Shown here in pieces: positions 1 through 5,717 of a DNA stretch of 8,982 nucleotides. Source of the DNA: Rhodospirillaceae bacterium. GTDB taxonomy: Bacteria; Pseudomonadota; Alphaproteobacteria; Puniceispirillales; Puniceispirillaceae. The notes under the pieces were generated by a model that was given only the letters and a program-made list of their open reading frames with translations, searched no databases and was not told the DNA's origin. A program made the translations under genes and the position numbers. Location of the stretch: assembly GCA_002721775.1 (NCBI GenBank), contig PBLM01000041.1, positions 6,566-15,547 on the forward strand. Direction: 5' to 3'. Each line of letters opens with the position of its first letter. Within the stretch, counting starts at the first letter, position 1.

Positions 1-1158
1 CTGTCTGGAGAGTTAAATCAGGCAGCCCGAAACCAAGCTATGCAGGCTATGCGGGATGGGCGGGCACGTGTCTGTGTGGCAACTGATGTGGCTGCAAGAG
101 GGATTGACCTACCGAATTTAGATCTGGTTATTCATGCTGATCTTCCGCGTACCCCAGATGTGTTGCTCCATCGATCCGGACGGACGGGTCGGGCTGGTCG
201 AAAAGGCACAGCCATTATCGTTGTGCCAGAAAACACCTATCGCAAAACACAAAAACTTTTACAGCGTGCAGGAATCACAGCAGATTGGGGTAAAGCTCCT
301 GATGCGGATGCTATCCGTGCACGTGACGATGAACGCATATTGCAGAATGCGGACTTGACAGCACATCCTGACGAAAAAGAAACAGGACTGCAGAACCAGT
401 TGACTGCTTCATTCAGCGCTGAACAGCTCGCTCTAGCCCTTATTCGCCAGCATCGCCGTGATTTGGCGGCTCCTGAAGAACTGGGTGCAGCGGGTGATAT
501 GAACATAGCGAATGAAGCAAAAACATATCGCTGGTTTAGTCTTTCTGCTGGTAAAGGTCAGGATATACATGTACGAGGACTGCTTTCACTTCTGTCTGGG
601 CGCGGCGGTGTTAAGAGTTCAGATGTTGGCGATATCTATCTTCATCATGCTGAAAGTCATGTTGCGATTGCTGAACCATCTGCCAGCAGTTTTTTGGGTC
701 GGTTAAAAGATAGTCGACTCACACATGATATAAAAGTTACACAGATTTACAGCCCAACTATTCCAGAAGGTAGAGAAAAGGCAAAGCGAGGACGAAAGAG
801 ACCTTCTTTTGGTCAGAAACGCCAACGCAAATCATCTGGCTGGAGTCCTGATATCAGAATTGACGGACTAAAGCGTTCCGGCTCGATAACGGAAAGAACC
901 TCCGGCAAAGAGAAATCATTTGGCAAAAAAAAGCCCTTTCGAAAACATAAGTCAGACCAGTCCGGACAGGCAGACAGAACTTTTAAAGGAACAAAGAAAC
1001 GGCAAAACTTACCTAAACCAGATGAGCCAGAAAGACAGAATAGGGTAGAGAAACTATCAAGGGCAGGTCAGACTTTGTCTATTCGCAATAAGGGAGGAAA
1101 ACCCAATAAGCCAAAGCAAGGTGGCTTTAAGCCGGTGAGGCGAAAATCATCACACTGA
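1..1158 (+). CDS. DEAD-box ATP-dependent RNA helicase, C-terminal part (5' truncated by window edge)
   Basis: The reading frame is open from base 1, so the start codon and the ATPase core with motifs Q to III lie outside the window. 385 residues are visible. The second RecA-like domain comes first, with motif V (ATDVAARGID, visible residues 27-36) and motif VI (HRSGRTGRAGRKG, 57-69), whose arginines contact ATP and RNA. About residues 176-236 (YRWFSLSAGKGQDI onward, with HVRGLLSLLSG) match the DbpA-type RNA-binding domain found in DbpA and DeaD/CsdA helicases. From about 237 to the end is a long Lys/Arg-rich, low-complexity tail, typical of nonspecific RNA-binding extensions. These helicases unwind RNA in ribosome assembly, mRNA decay or cold adaptation. 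Which of these applies here cannot be told, so I give no symbol. The stop is TGA, and a possible short ORF and a terminator follow downstream. Confidence 0.93.
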   Translation: MSGELNQAARNQAMQAMRDGRARVCVATDVAARGIDLPNLDLVIHADLPRTPDVLLHRSGRTGRAGRKGTAIIVVPENTYRKTQKLLQRAGITADWGKAPDADAIRARDDERILQNADLTAHPDEKETGLQNQLTASFSAEQLALALIRQHRRDLAAPEELGAAGDMNIANEAKTYRWFSLSAGKGQDIHVRGLLSLLSGRGGVKSSDVGDIYLHHAESHVAIAEPSASSFLGRLKDSRLTHDIKVTQIYSPTIPEGREKAKRGRKRPSFGQKRQRKSSGWSPDIRIDGLKRSGSITERTSGKEKSFGKKKPFRKHKSDQSGQADRTFKGTKKRQNLPKPDEPERQNRVEKLSRAGQTLSIRNKGGKPNKPKQGGFKPVRRKSSH

Positions 1159-1277
1159 GAAACAGATGAGTACGTTGACGGTTTTTCGCAGGATGGCAGG
1201 CTTGTGCGATACGAAGATTGACAGCCTGAATTGCTTTAAGCGACAGTGATGGGGTTAGAATTTTGTGTCAACAGTAA

Positions 1278-1290
1278 AAAGGAGGTGATC
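1278..1290 (+). promoter_or_regulatory. Extended Shine-Dalgarno sequence
   Basis: AAAGGAGGTGATC is complementary over all 13 bases to the conserved 3' end of bacterial 16S rRNA (GATCACCTCCTTT). Most real sites pair over 4-7 bases. The GGAGG core ends 7 nt before the ATG at 1293, an ideal distance. This is the main reason for taking the following tiny ORF seriously. Confidence 0.6.
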
Positions 1291-1292
1291 GA

Positions 1293-1364
1293 ATGTCTAG
1301 TGTTATTTTATGGCGGACGGATCAGAAAAACAGGAATGCCAGTGGTATGGGGCAGTCCCTTTAG
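1293..1364 (+). CDS. Possible 23-aa small protein or leader peptide, unrecognised
   Basis: ATG at 1293 opens a 23-codon frame ending in TAG (1362-1364), reading MSSVILWRTDQKNRNASGMG and then QSL. It is rich in polar and charged residues, with one Trp and no obvious membrane segment or signal peptide. I do not recognise the family. Support comes from the exceptional ribosome-binding site immediately upstream, not from coding statistics, which mean little at this length. The same frame stays open for 25 further codons after the TAG, to TAA at 1440-1442. Another frame gives a 29-codon ORF from ATG 1310 to TGA 1397-1399. A terminator about 100 nt downstream would end its transcript. Alternatives are a ribosome-loading site on an mRNA 3' end, a leader peptide whose target gene has been lost, or chance. 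Confidence 0.4.
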   Translation: MSSVILWRTDQKNRNASGMGQSL

Positions 1365-1466
1365 CTCTTGCGAACTGTTTGCGGCCTTCTTGTTGCTGAG
1401 ATTAGACTGACAAGATTGCCTCTGGGCGGGCCGACCAGCTAACAACACGAAACGTGCAAAACACGG

Positions 1467-1497
1467 AAAAAGAGATGCCTTTGTGCATCTCTTTTTT
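1467..1497. terminator. Bidirectional rho-independent terminator
   Basis: AAAAAGAGATGC (1467-1478) pairs perfectly with GCATCTCTTTTT (1485-1496) around a 6-nt loop, CTTTGT. On the plus strand the stem runs into six T's (1492-1497), and on the minus strand the A-run gives the equivalent U-tract. It sits just past the LysR stop codon and downstream of the helicase and small ORF, so it can terminate transcription from both directions. Confidence 0.85.
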
Positions 1498-1502
1498 GTT
1501 GT

Positions 1503-2420
1503 TCAGCGGGTAGTATCAGGAAACCTCTTGTTTAGGTCCTGTACAATCTGATCCATGAATTTTGCAGCAGCTACAGACAAAACGCGTCCTTTGCGTTGCA
1601 CAAGATGCACAATGCCTGGGGGAACATCCCGTTCATCAATGGCAATTGATTTTAATTTCGTTAGAATTTGAGTATTTTTCTGAAAGCTAAGCGGAATCGC
1701 AAAGCCAATCGCATTCTCATTACGAATATAATCAGAAATAAAATTTGGCTCATCAGTCTGTATTACAACCTGCAGGTTCGCGGCGGTACGCAACCTGCCA
1801 ACTTCTAACATTGTTTTCAAGCCACCTTCTGATAAAGGTGAGATGATTGGCCAGGCCAAGCAATCTTGAAGTTTTAAGAACTCCTTTTCAGCTAAAAGAT
1901 GATCCTCACGGACTAGTGCAAAAAGGGGTTGTGATACAGAAGCTACAATATCAAGATCAGAAGGCAGAACGGAGTCAAAGATAAAGGCCATATCTATTTC
2001 AAAATTCATCAGTGCAGTCAGGCTCTGTTCGGGAGTTTGGCGCAACACATCAAATTGGACCGCTTGAAAATCCTGACGGTAACAAGCGATCTGCCCTGGC
2101 AAGAAAGATGACAAAATCTCAGGTCCGCCACCCACTATAACGTGACCACGACGTACACCAGAGAGGTCTGAAATTTGTGAGAGAACGCGTGATAAATCTG
2201 TCATCTGGCTGCGTATGTGCTGAATGAATAACTCGCCAGCTGTATTCAGTCGGACGCCTGAAGGAAGACGCTCAAACAAGGGTGTGCCCACCTCTTCTTC
2301 GAGTGCTAAAATTCGTCGGTTCAGCGCGGTAGAGGTTATATTGAGTTTTTCTGATGCTTTGCGGATGGATTTCTCTCTGGCCACAACATCAATATAGCGC
2401 AGATGGGTTAAATGCCGCAT
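1503..2420 (-). CDS. LysR-family transcriptional regulator
   Basis: About 305 aa, the normal length for a LysR-type regulator. The N-terminal winged helix-turn-helix spans residues 4-62 (LRYIDVVAREKSIRKASEKL, then ITSTALNRRI), with the family signature GTPLFER at 45-51. The rest is a periplasmic-binding-protein-like effector domain that I cannot assign to a ligand. I chose ATG at 2420 because AGGAG lies 8 nt upstream. An in-frame GTG at 2441 would add 7 residues but has a poorer ribosome-binding site and lies before the usual LysR start. The gene is divergent from glnK-amtB. LysR regulators often control the divergent neighbour, so a role in nitrogen or amino-acid control is a reasonable inference, though unproven. 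It ends at the shared terminator. Confidence 0.9.
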   Translation of the reverse strand: MRHLTHLRYIDVVAREKSIRKASEKLNITSTALNRRILALEEEVGTPLFERLPSGVRLNTAGELFIQHIRSQMTDLSRVLSQISDLSGVRRGHVIVGGGPEILSSFLPGQIACYRQDFQAVQFDVLRQTPEQSLTALMNFEIDMAFIFDSVLPSDLDIVASVSQPLFALVREDHLLAEKEFLKLQDCLAWPIISPLSEGGLKTMLEVGRLRTAANLQVVIQTDEPNFISDYIRNENAIGFAIPLSFQKNTQILTKLKSIAIDERDVPPGIVHLVQRKGRVLSVAAAKFMDQIVQDLNKRFPDTTR

Positions 2421-2518
2421 GTTTTGCGCTCCTGTTATCACAATCCTCGCTTTCAGCAGACAAGAACAGCCTTCCCTGCATCTTTCTTAACGCCTTGTGC
2501 TTAAAGGTCAATAGAGGG

Positions 2519-2534
2519 TGGTGCAAAAAATGCA
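2519..2534 (+). promoter_or_regulatory. Candidate sigma-54 (-24/-12) promoter for glnK-amtB
   Basis: TGGTGCAAAAAATGCA fits the sigma-54 consensus TGGCACRNNNNTTGCW at 9 of 12 defined positions, including the invariant GG and GC with the required 10-nt spacing. Transcription would start near 2545, giving a leader of about 138 nt before glnK. NtrC-activated sigma-54 promoters upstream of glnK-amtB are well known in Proteobacteria. No clear NtrC dyad was found upstream. The same bases form a near-perfect dyad, TGGTGCA-N5-TGCATCA (2519-2537), so a protein operator is the alternative. Confidence 0.4.
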
Positions 2535-2560
2535 TCACAATGAACAAAATGCAGCACAAT
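2527..2560 (+). repeat. 15-bp direct repeat in the LysR-glnK intergenic region
   Basis: AAAATGCATCACAAT (2527-2541) and AAAATGCAGCACAAT (2546-2560) match at 14 of 15 positions, with 19 bp from start to start. The pair lies between the two divergent genes, which suits binding sites for a regulator of one or both. The first copy overlaps the sigma-54-like element. Confidence 0.6.
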
Positions 2561-2596
2561 ATTTTTCCACAATGGTTTGTTAATACCGTCAAAGTC

Positions 2597-2610
2597 GGTT
2601 TCTCGAAACC
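2597..2610. repeat. Perfect inverted repeat upstream of glnK
   Basis: GGTTTC-TC-GAAACC is a perfect 6-bp dyad with a 2-nt centre, 73 bp before the glnK start. The tight centre favours an operator for a dimeric protein over an RNA hairpin. The binding factor is unknown. Confidence 0.35.
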
Positions 2611-2682
2611 TGTATGGGGATGTTCTCCTAATTACAAATGCATGTGATGGGAACCGTGTAACAACACAAGATAGAGGACGCT

Positions 2683-3021
2683 ATGAAATATATCATTGCA
2701 ATCATTCAGCCAGGAAAGCTTGATGCCGTTCATGAAGCTTTGGGCGTGTTGGGTATTTCTGGAATGACCGTTTGTGAGGTTCAGGGATATGGTCGCCAAA
2801 AAGGGAAAAGTGAAATTTACCGGGGCGCTGAGTATGTCGTGAATTTTATTCCAAAAATGAAAATTGAAGTCGCTGTAGAGAAAAAAATTGCAGATGACGT
2901 TGTGTCTGCAATTAAGACTGCCGCTGGTACTGGCAAAATTGGTGATGGAAAAATATTCGTGCTGTCACTAGACGACGCAATGCGGATTCGGACAGCTGAA
3001 ACAGGCGCAGATGCGCTCTGA
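2683..3021 (+). CDS. glnK: P-II nitrogen regulatory protein (GlnK/GlnB type)
   Basis: 112 aa, exactly the P-II family size. It starts MKYIIAIIQPGKLD and carries the T-loop (about residues 37-55) with Tyr51 in EYVVNF, the conserved uridylylation site. The B-loop ATP-binding segment is GTGKIGDGKIFV. P-II trimers bind ATP, ADP and 2-oxoglutarate, and relay nitrogen and carbon status by binding target proteins. Unmodified GlnK docks on AmtB and closes it when ammonium is plentiful, while GlnD uridylylates Tyr51 under limitation. GAGG at 2674-2677, 5 nt before the ATG, is the ribosome-binding site. amtB starts 30 nt after the stop, so the pair is almost certainly one operon. The amtB linkage is why I name it glnK, although sequence alone does not cleanly separate GlnK from GlnB. 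Confidence 0.93.
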   Translation: MKYIIAIIQPGKLDAVHEALGVLGISGMTVCEVQGYGRQKGKSEIYRGAEYVVNFIPKMKIEVAVEKKIADDVVSAIKTAAGTGKIGDGKIFVLSLDDAMRIRTAETGADAL

Positions 3022-3051
3022 TTTAACTAAGTAGATTCAAGGAGCGTTACA

Positions 3052-4371
3052 ATGATGCGTTTAATACAAATTTTTACTCCTTTGGTTGCTGGGCTTTCTA
3101 TTTTTAGTTCCCCAGCAATGGCACAAACCGTGCCTGAACACGGAGTTTTCGTCTTAAATTCACTGTTATTTTTGATTGGTGGATTTTTAGTTATGTTTAT
3201 GGCGTGCGGCTTTTGCATGCTCGAAGCTGGCCTGGTCAGAGCGAAGAACACAACGACACAATTGACTAAAAACATTGCTTTATTTTCAATTGCTGCAATC
3301 GGCTATTATCTAGTTGGCTATAATCTGATGTATCCTGGGGATGGTTGGATAATCGAAAACTATCTAGGAGTATTCCCTTCTACCGCAAAAATGGAAGCTG
3401 TAGGCGTAGCACCCGGAGAAGTTGGTGATATTAGTTATGCATCAACAGCATCGGACTACTTTTTCCAGCTGATGTTCTGTGCAGCGACAGCGTCAATCGT
3501 GTCGGGTACGTTGGCAGAACGGATTAAATTGTGGCCTTTTCTCCTGTTTACATTTCTACTGGTATCGCTGATCTATCCGTTACAGGCCAGCTGGAAATGG
3601 GGCGGCGGCTTTCTGGACGCCATGGGTTTTGCTGATTTTGCTGGCTCAACTGTCGTGCATTCCGTTGGTGGCTGGGCAGCTTTGGCCGGGGCACTTATCC
3701 TTGGAGCAAGACATGGTAAATATGGGACTGATGGCCGCGTGACACCGATGCCTGGTGCAAATCTGCCATTGGCGACATTAGGAACGTTTATCTTATGGCT
3801 AGGTTGGTTTGGCTTTAACGGTGGATCGCAGCTTGCTATGGGAACCGTTGGTGATGTTGCCGATGTATCAAGGATTTTTGCTAACACAAATGCCGCTGCG
3901 GCTGGAGGTGCGATTGCAGCCCTCATCCTTACACAAGTGCTTTATAAAAAGGTAGACCTGACTATGGTTCTAAATGGAGCATTAGCTGGCTTGGTGTCTA
4001 TTACAGCTGAACCACTTACTCCGGGTATTGGAGTAGCTACCGTAATCGGCGGAGTTGGCGGTGTAATTGTGGTTTTTGCTGTGCCGATGTTAGACAAATT
4101 AAAAATAGACGATGTCGTTGGCGCTATTCCTGTTCACCTCATCGCGGGTATTTGGGGCACATTGGCCGTGGTCATTACAAATCCTGATGCAACGTTGATG
4201 GCTCAACTTACTGGAATTGTTGTAGTTGGTCTGTTTACCTTCGGCGTGTCACTGATTGTCTGGGCGGTTTTAGCAAAGGCTATGGGAATTAGGGTTTCTG
4301 AAGAAGCTGAAATGGCTGGATTGGATAACTCTGAGTTAGGTATGGATTCTTATCCCGAATTCTCCCGCTAA
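3052..4371 (+). CDS. amtB: Ammonium transporter (Amt family)
   Basis: 439 aa. Residues 1-24 form a signal peptide (hydrophobic core, AMA before QT), followed by the 11-helix Amt fold with the N-terminus outside, in the inner membrane. Residues equivalent to the conduction pathway are visible: Phe137/138 in the FFQLMF gate region, Trp183 in WKWGGG, Asp195 in ADFAG, the twin histidines His203 (TVVHS) and His362 (IPVHLIAG), and Ser259 in GFNGGS. The cytoplasmic tail (about 410-439, EMAGLDNSELGMDSYPEF) is the usual GlnK-docking tail. It imports ammonium for assimilation. AAGGAG ends 7 nt before the ATG at 3052, and a second ATG at 3055 is an equally possible start. GlnK, encoded just upstream, is the expected gatekeeper. 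The DFAGSTVVHSVGG version of the motif differs from E. coli AmtB but is common in other Amt subgroups. Confidence 0.95.
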   Translation: MMRLIQIFTPLVAGLSIFSSPAMAQTVPEHGVFVLNSLLFLIGGFLVMFMACGFCMLEAGLVRAKNTTTQLTKNIALFSIAAIGYYLVGYNLMYPGDGWIIENYLGVFPSTAKMEAVGVAPGEVGDISYASTASDYFFQLMFCAATASIVSGTLAERIKLWPFLLFTFLLVSLIYPLQASWKWGGGFLDAMGFADFAGSTVVHSVGGWAALAGALILGARHGKYGTDGRVTPMPGANLPLATLGTFILWLGWFGFNGGSQLAMGTVGDVADVSRIFANTNAAAAGGAIAALILTQVLYKKVDLTMVLNGALAGLVSITAEPLTPGIGVATVIGGVGGVIVVFAVPMLDKLKIDDVVGAIPVHLIAGIWGTLAVVITNPDATLMAQLTGIVVVGLFTFGVSLIVWAVLAKAMGIRVSEEAEMAGLDNSELGMDSYPEFSR

Positions 4372-4389
4372 AATTTTCAAAAGTTAGCC

Positions 4390-4403
4390 GGGAGGAAATT
4401 CCC
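4390..4403 (+). other. Small hairpin with GNRA tetraloop after amtB
   Basis: GGGAG-GAAA-TTCCC forms a 5-bp stem, closed by a G-U pair, with a GAAA tetraloop, 19 nt after the amtB stop. It lies between the coding region and the main terminator and could stabilise the mRNA 3' end. It lacks its own T-run. Confidence 0.3.
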
Positions 4404-4432
4404 CCCTGAACACATCTTTCGGCTTCCTAAAG

Positions 4433-4466
4433 AAGACCTGTCCCAGATAATGGGGCAGGTCTTTTT
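4433..4466 (+). terminator. Rho-independent terminator of the glnK-amtB operon
   Basis: AAGACCTGTCCC (4433-4444) pairs with GGGGCAGGTCTT (4452-4463) over 12 bp, including one G-U pair, around a 7-nt loop (AGATAAT). The stem runs into five T's at 4462-4466. It separates the nitrogen operon from the threonine aldolase gene. Confidence 0.9.
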
Positions 4467-4546
4467 ATATGAGTTTGCTGTTTTGTCTTTATATTATTTT
4501 GTGCGATAAGAGCGTTACCGGCAATCACATACAGGATGATCTTATT

Positions 4547-5578
4547 ATGTATGAAGGGTCTGTTTTTGATTTTCGCAGCGACACGGTTACACGGCCTGAT
4601 GCCTCAATGCGGGCAGCAATGGCCGCTGCCGATGTTGGAGATGACGTATATGGAGATGATAAAACAACTGCTAATCTTGAGGCTCGTGTTGCCAATATGC
4701 TGGGCAAAGATGCCGGATTGTTTGTTTCATCTGGGACACAGTCTAACCTTATTGCTATTTTATGCCACGCAGCACGTGGTGAGGAATTTTTGTCGGGTCA
4801 GTCCTATCATACAATCCACTATGAAGCAGGCGGTGCAGCAACCCTTGGTGGTGTCATTCCCTGTCCACTGCCAGTTGATTCAGCGGGTCGTATTGCTTCA
4901 GCAGATATAGATAAAGCTGTTAAACCTGACGATTTTCATCATCCAGTAACTAAATTACTGTGCCTCGAAAATACAGTGAATGGTCGCATTCAGACAGCAG
5001 CGCATTTATCTGATTTATGTGCGGTAGCCAGACGCCACAAGTTGTACTGTCATCTAGATGGCGCACGACTGTTGAATGCGGCTGTTGCGTGTAACATGGA
5101 GGTCAGCGCATTTACAGCAAGTTTTGACAGCGTATCCTTGTGTCTGTCAAAGGGGTTGGGCGCACCGGTTGGCTCTGTCTTGGTTGGCGACCACACCTTT
5201 ATTTCCAAGGCCCGCCGTTTGCGTAAACAATTGGGGGGCGGCATGCGTCAGGTTGGCGTTTTGGCAGCGGCAGGTCATTATGCGCTTGATAATAATGTTA
5301 GTCGTTTGCGAGAAGACCATCAACGTGCTTTTGACTTGGCGAGCGCTTTGAAGACTATACAGTATGTGCATATCGATATGGATACTGTGGAAACGAATAT
5401 GGTTTACATGGATATGCCAGACGACAGGAAAGCAGGGCTAAGACCTTATATGGCAGGAAAAGGTATTTTGATTAGCCCGGCAAAAAAAACCTTTCGGCTA
5501 GTCACTCATAAGGATATTCCAAAACAAGCCGTCGAGCAGTTTGTAAATGCACTGGCTAGTTACATGGGAGAGCATTGA
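4547..5578 (+). CDS. ltaE: Low-specificity L-threonine aldolase
   Basis: 343 aa from ATG 4547, matching the usual family length. It is a PLP-dependent fold-type I enzyme that cleaves L-threonine or L-allo-threonine to glycine and acetaldehyde in the cytosol. The N-terminal signature DFRSDTVTRP and GDDVYGDD is clear. The PLP lysine is Lys202 in SLCLSKGLGAPVG, Asp171 in HLDGARL binds the pyridine nitrogen, and Arg317 in TFRLVTH should bind the substrate carboxylate. HYEAGG (from His91) matches the ring-stacking region. The frame is open upstream to an ATG at 4469, but that start lies at the edge of the amtB terminator and adds 26 residues the family lacks. AGGATG at 4532-4537 is a modest ribosome-binding site for 4547. 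It is transcribed apart from amtB, and no clear promoter was seen. Confidence 0.92.
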   Translation: MYEGSVFDFRSDTVTRPDASMRAAMAAADVGDDVYGDDKTTANLEARVANMLGKDAGLFVSSGTQSNLIAILCHAARGEEFLSGQSYHTIHYEAGGAATLGGVIPCPLPVDSAGRIASADIDKAVKPDDFHHPVTKLLCLENTVNGRIQTAAHLSDLCAVARRHKLYCHLDGARLLNAAVACNMEVSAFTASFDSVSLCLSKGLGAPVGSVLVGDHTFISKARRLRKQLGGGMRQVGVLAAAGHYALDNNVSRLREDHQRAFDLASALKTIQYVHIDMDTVETNMVYMDMPDDRKAGLRPYMAGKGILISPAKKTFRLVTHKDIPKQAVEQFVNALASYMGEH

Positions 5579-5628
5579 AATATTGGTTGGAATTGGATTT
5601 TTAAAAAATATTTTCAAGGCTAGCTGAA

Positions 5629-5657
5629 TTGTTTCAAATCCAGAGAAATGCTATATT
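5629..5657 (+). promoter_or_regulatory. Predicted sigma-70-type promoter of mgtE
   Basis: TTGTTT (5629-5634) and TATATT (5652-5657) are separated by exactly 17 bp. The -10 box matches TATAAT at 5 of 6 positions, while the -35 box keeps only the key TTG plus general similarity. The predicted start is near 5664, giving a leader of about 54 nt before the mgtE ATG. That is too short for an M-box-type magnesium riboswitch. Confidence 0.5.
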
Positions 5658-5663
5658 TTGATA

Positions 5664-5678
5664 GCCAAAATTTTTGGC
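5664..5678. repeat. Perfect 15-bp palindrome at the predicted mgtE transcription start
   Basis: GCCAAAA-T-TTTTGGC is perfectly symmetrical around base 5671. It begins about 7 bp after the -10 box and so covers the predicted +1 region, a classic place for a repressor operator. As an RNA hairpin it would be A/U-rich with a very tight loop, and the following CTATTTT is only a weak U-tract, so a terminator for ltaE is less likely but possible. Confidence 0.5.
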
Positions 5679-5717
5679 CTATTTTCTGAAATTGAGTAAT
5701 TTTAAGGAGGCTGTGAG

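Larger units (their letters stand above)
1159..1502. other. 344-bp intergenic region with no long gene
   Basis: This gap lies between the helicase stop and the LysR gene end. It holds a possible 23-codon ORF (1293-1364) with a very strong ribosome-binding site, and a symmetrical terminator at its right edge. No convincing sigma-70 promoter is visible. TTGACA at 1218-1223 has no matching -10 box at 16-18 bp. TTGCTT (1231-1236) with TAGAAT (1256-1261) is a weak pair with a 19-bp spacer. Transcription of the strip could therefore be read-through from the helicase. I recognise no known RNA family in it. Confidence 0.6.

Noticed and set aside
1336..1497. Leucine-rich FLLLRLD ORF end followed by a hairpin and T-run, resembling an amino-acid attenuator
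   Set aside because: No biosynthetic gene follows on the plus strand. The terminator abuts the opposing LysR gene, and no alternative antiterminator pairing with it was found.
2421..2441. GTG at 2441 as the LysR start
   Set aside because: The ATG at 2420 has a much better AGGAG at 8 nt spacing and matches the usual LysR N-terminus.
2354..2647. 97-codon plus-strand open frame across the LysR-glnK gap
   Set aside because: It overlaps the LysR start and the regulatory repeats, is Cys-rich with no recognisable motif, and its start lies within the LysR coding region.
3573..3926. Long minus-strand open frame inside amtB, with similar ones inside mgtE (6461-6901) and other genes
   Set aside because: Each lies antisense to a well-supported gene, has low-complexity composition, and has no ribosome-binding site or recognisable domain.
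4469..4546. Upstream ATG at 4469 as the threonine aldolase start
   Set aside because: It begins right after the amtB terminator T-run, has no good ribosome-binding site, and adds 26 hydrophobic residues not expected in this cytosolic family.
5664..5717. Magnesium riboswitch before mgtE
   Set aside because: The predicted leader is only about 54 nt with no complex structure, and known Mg2+ riboswitches are much longer.
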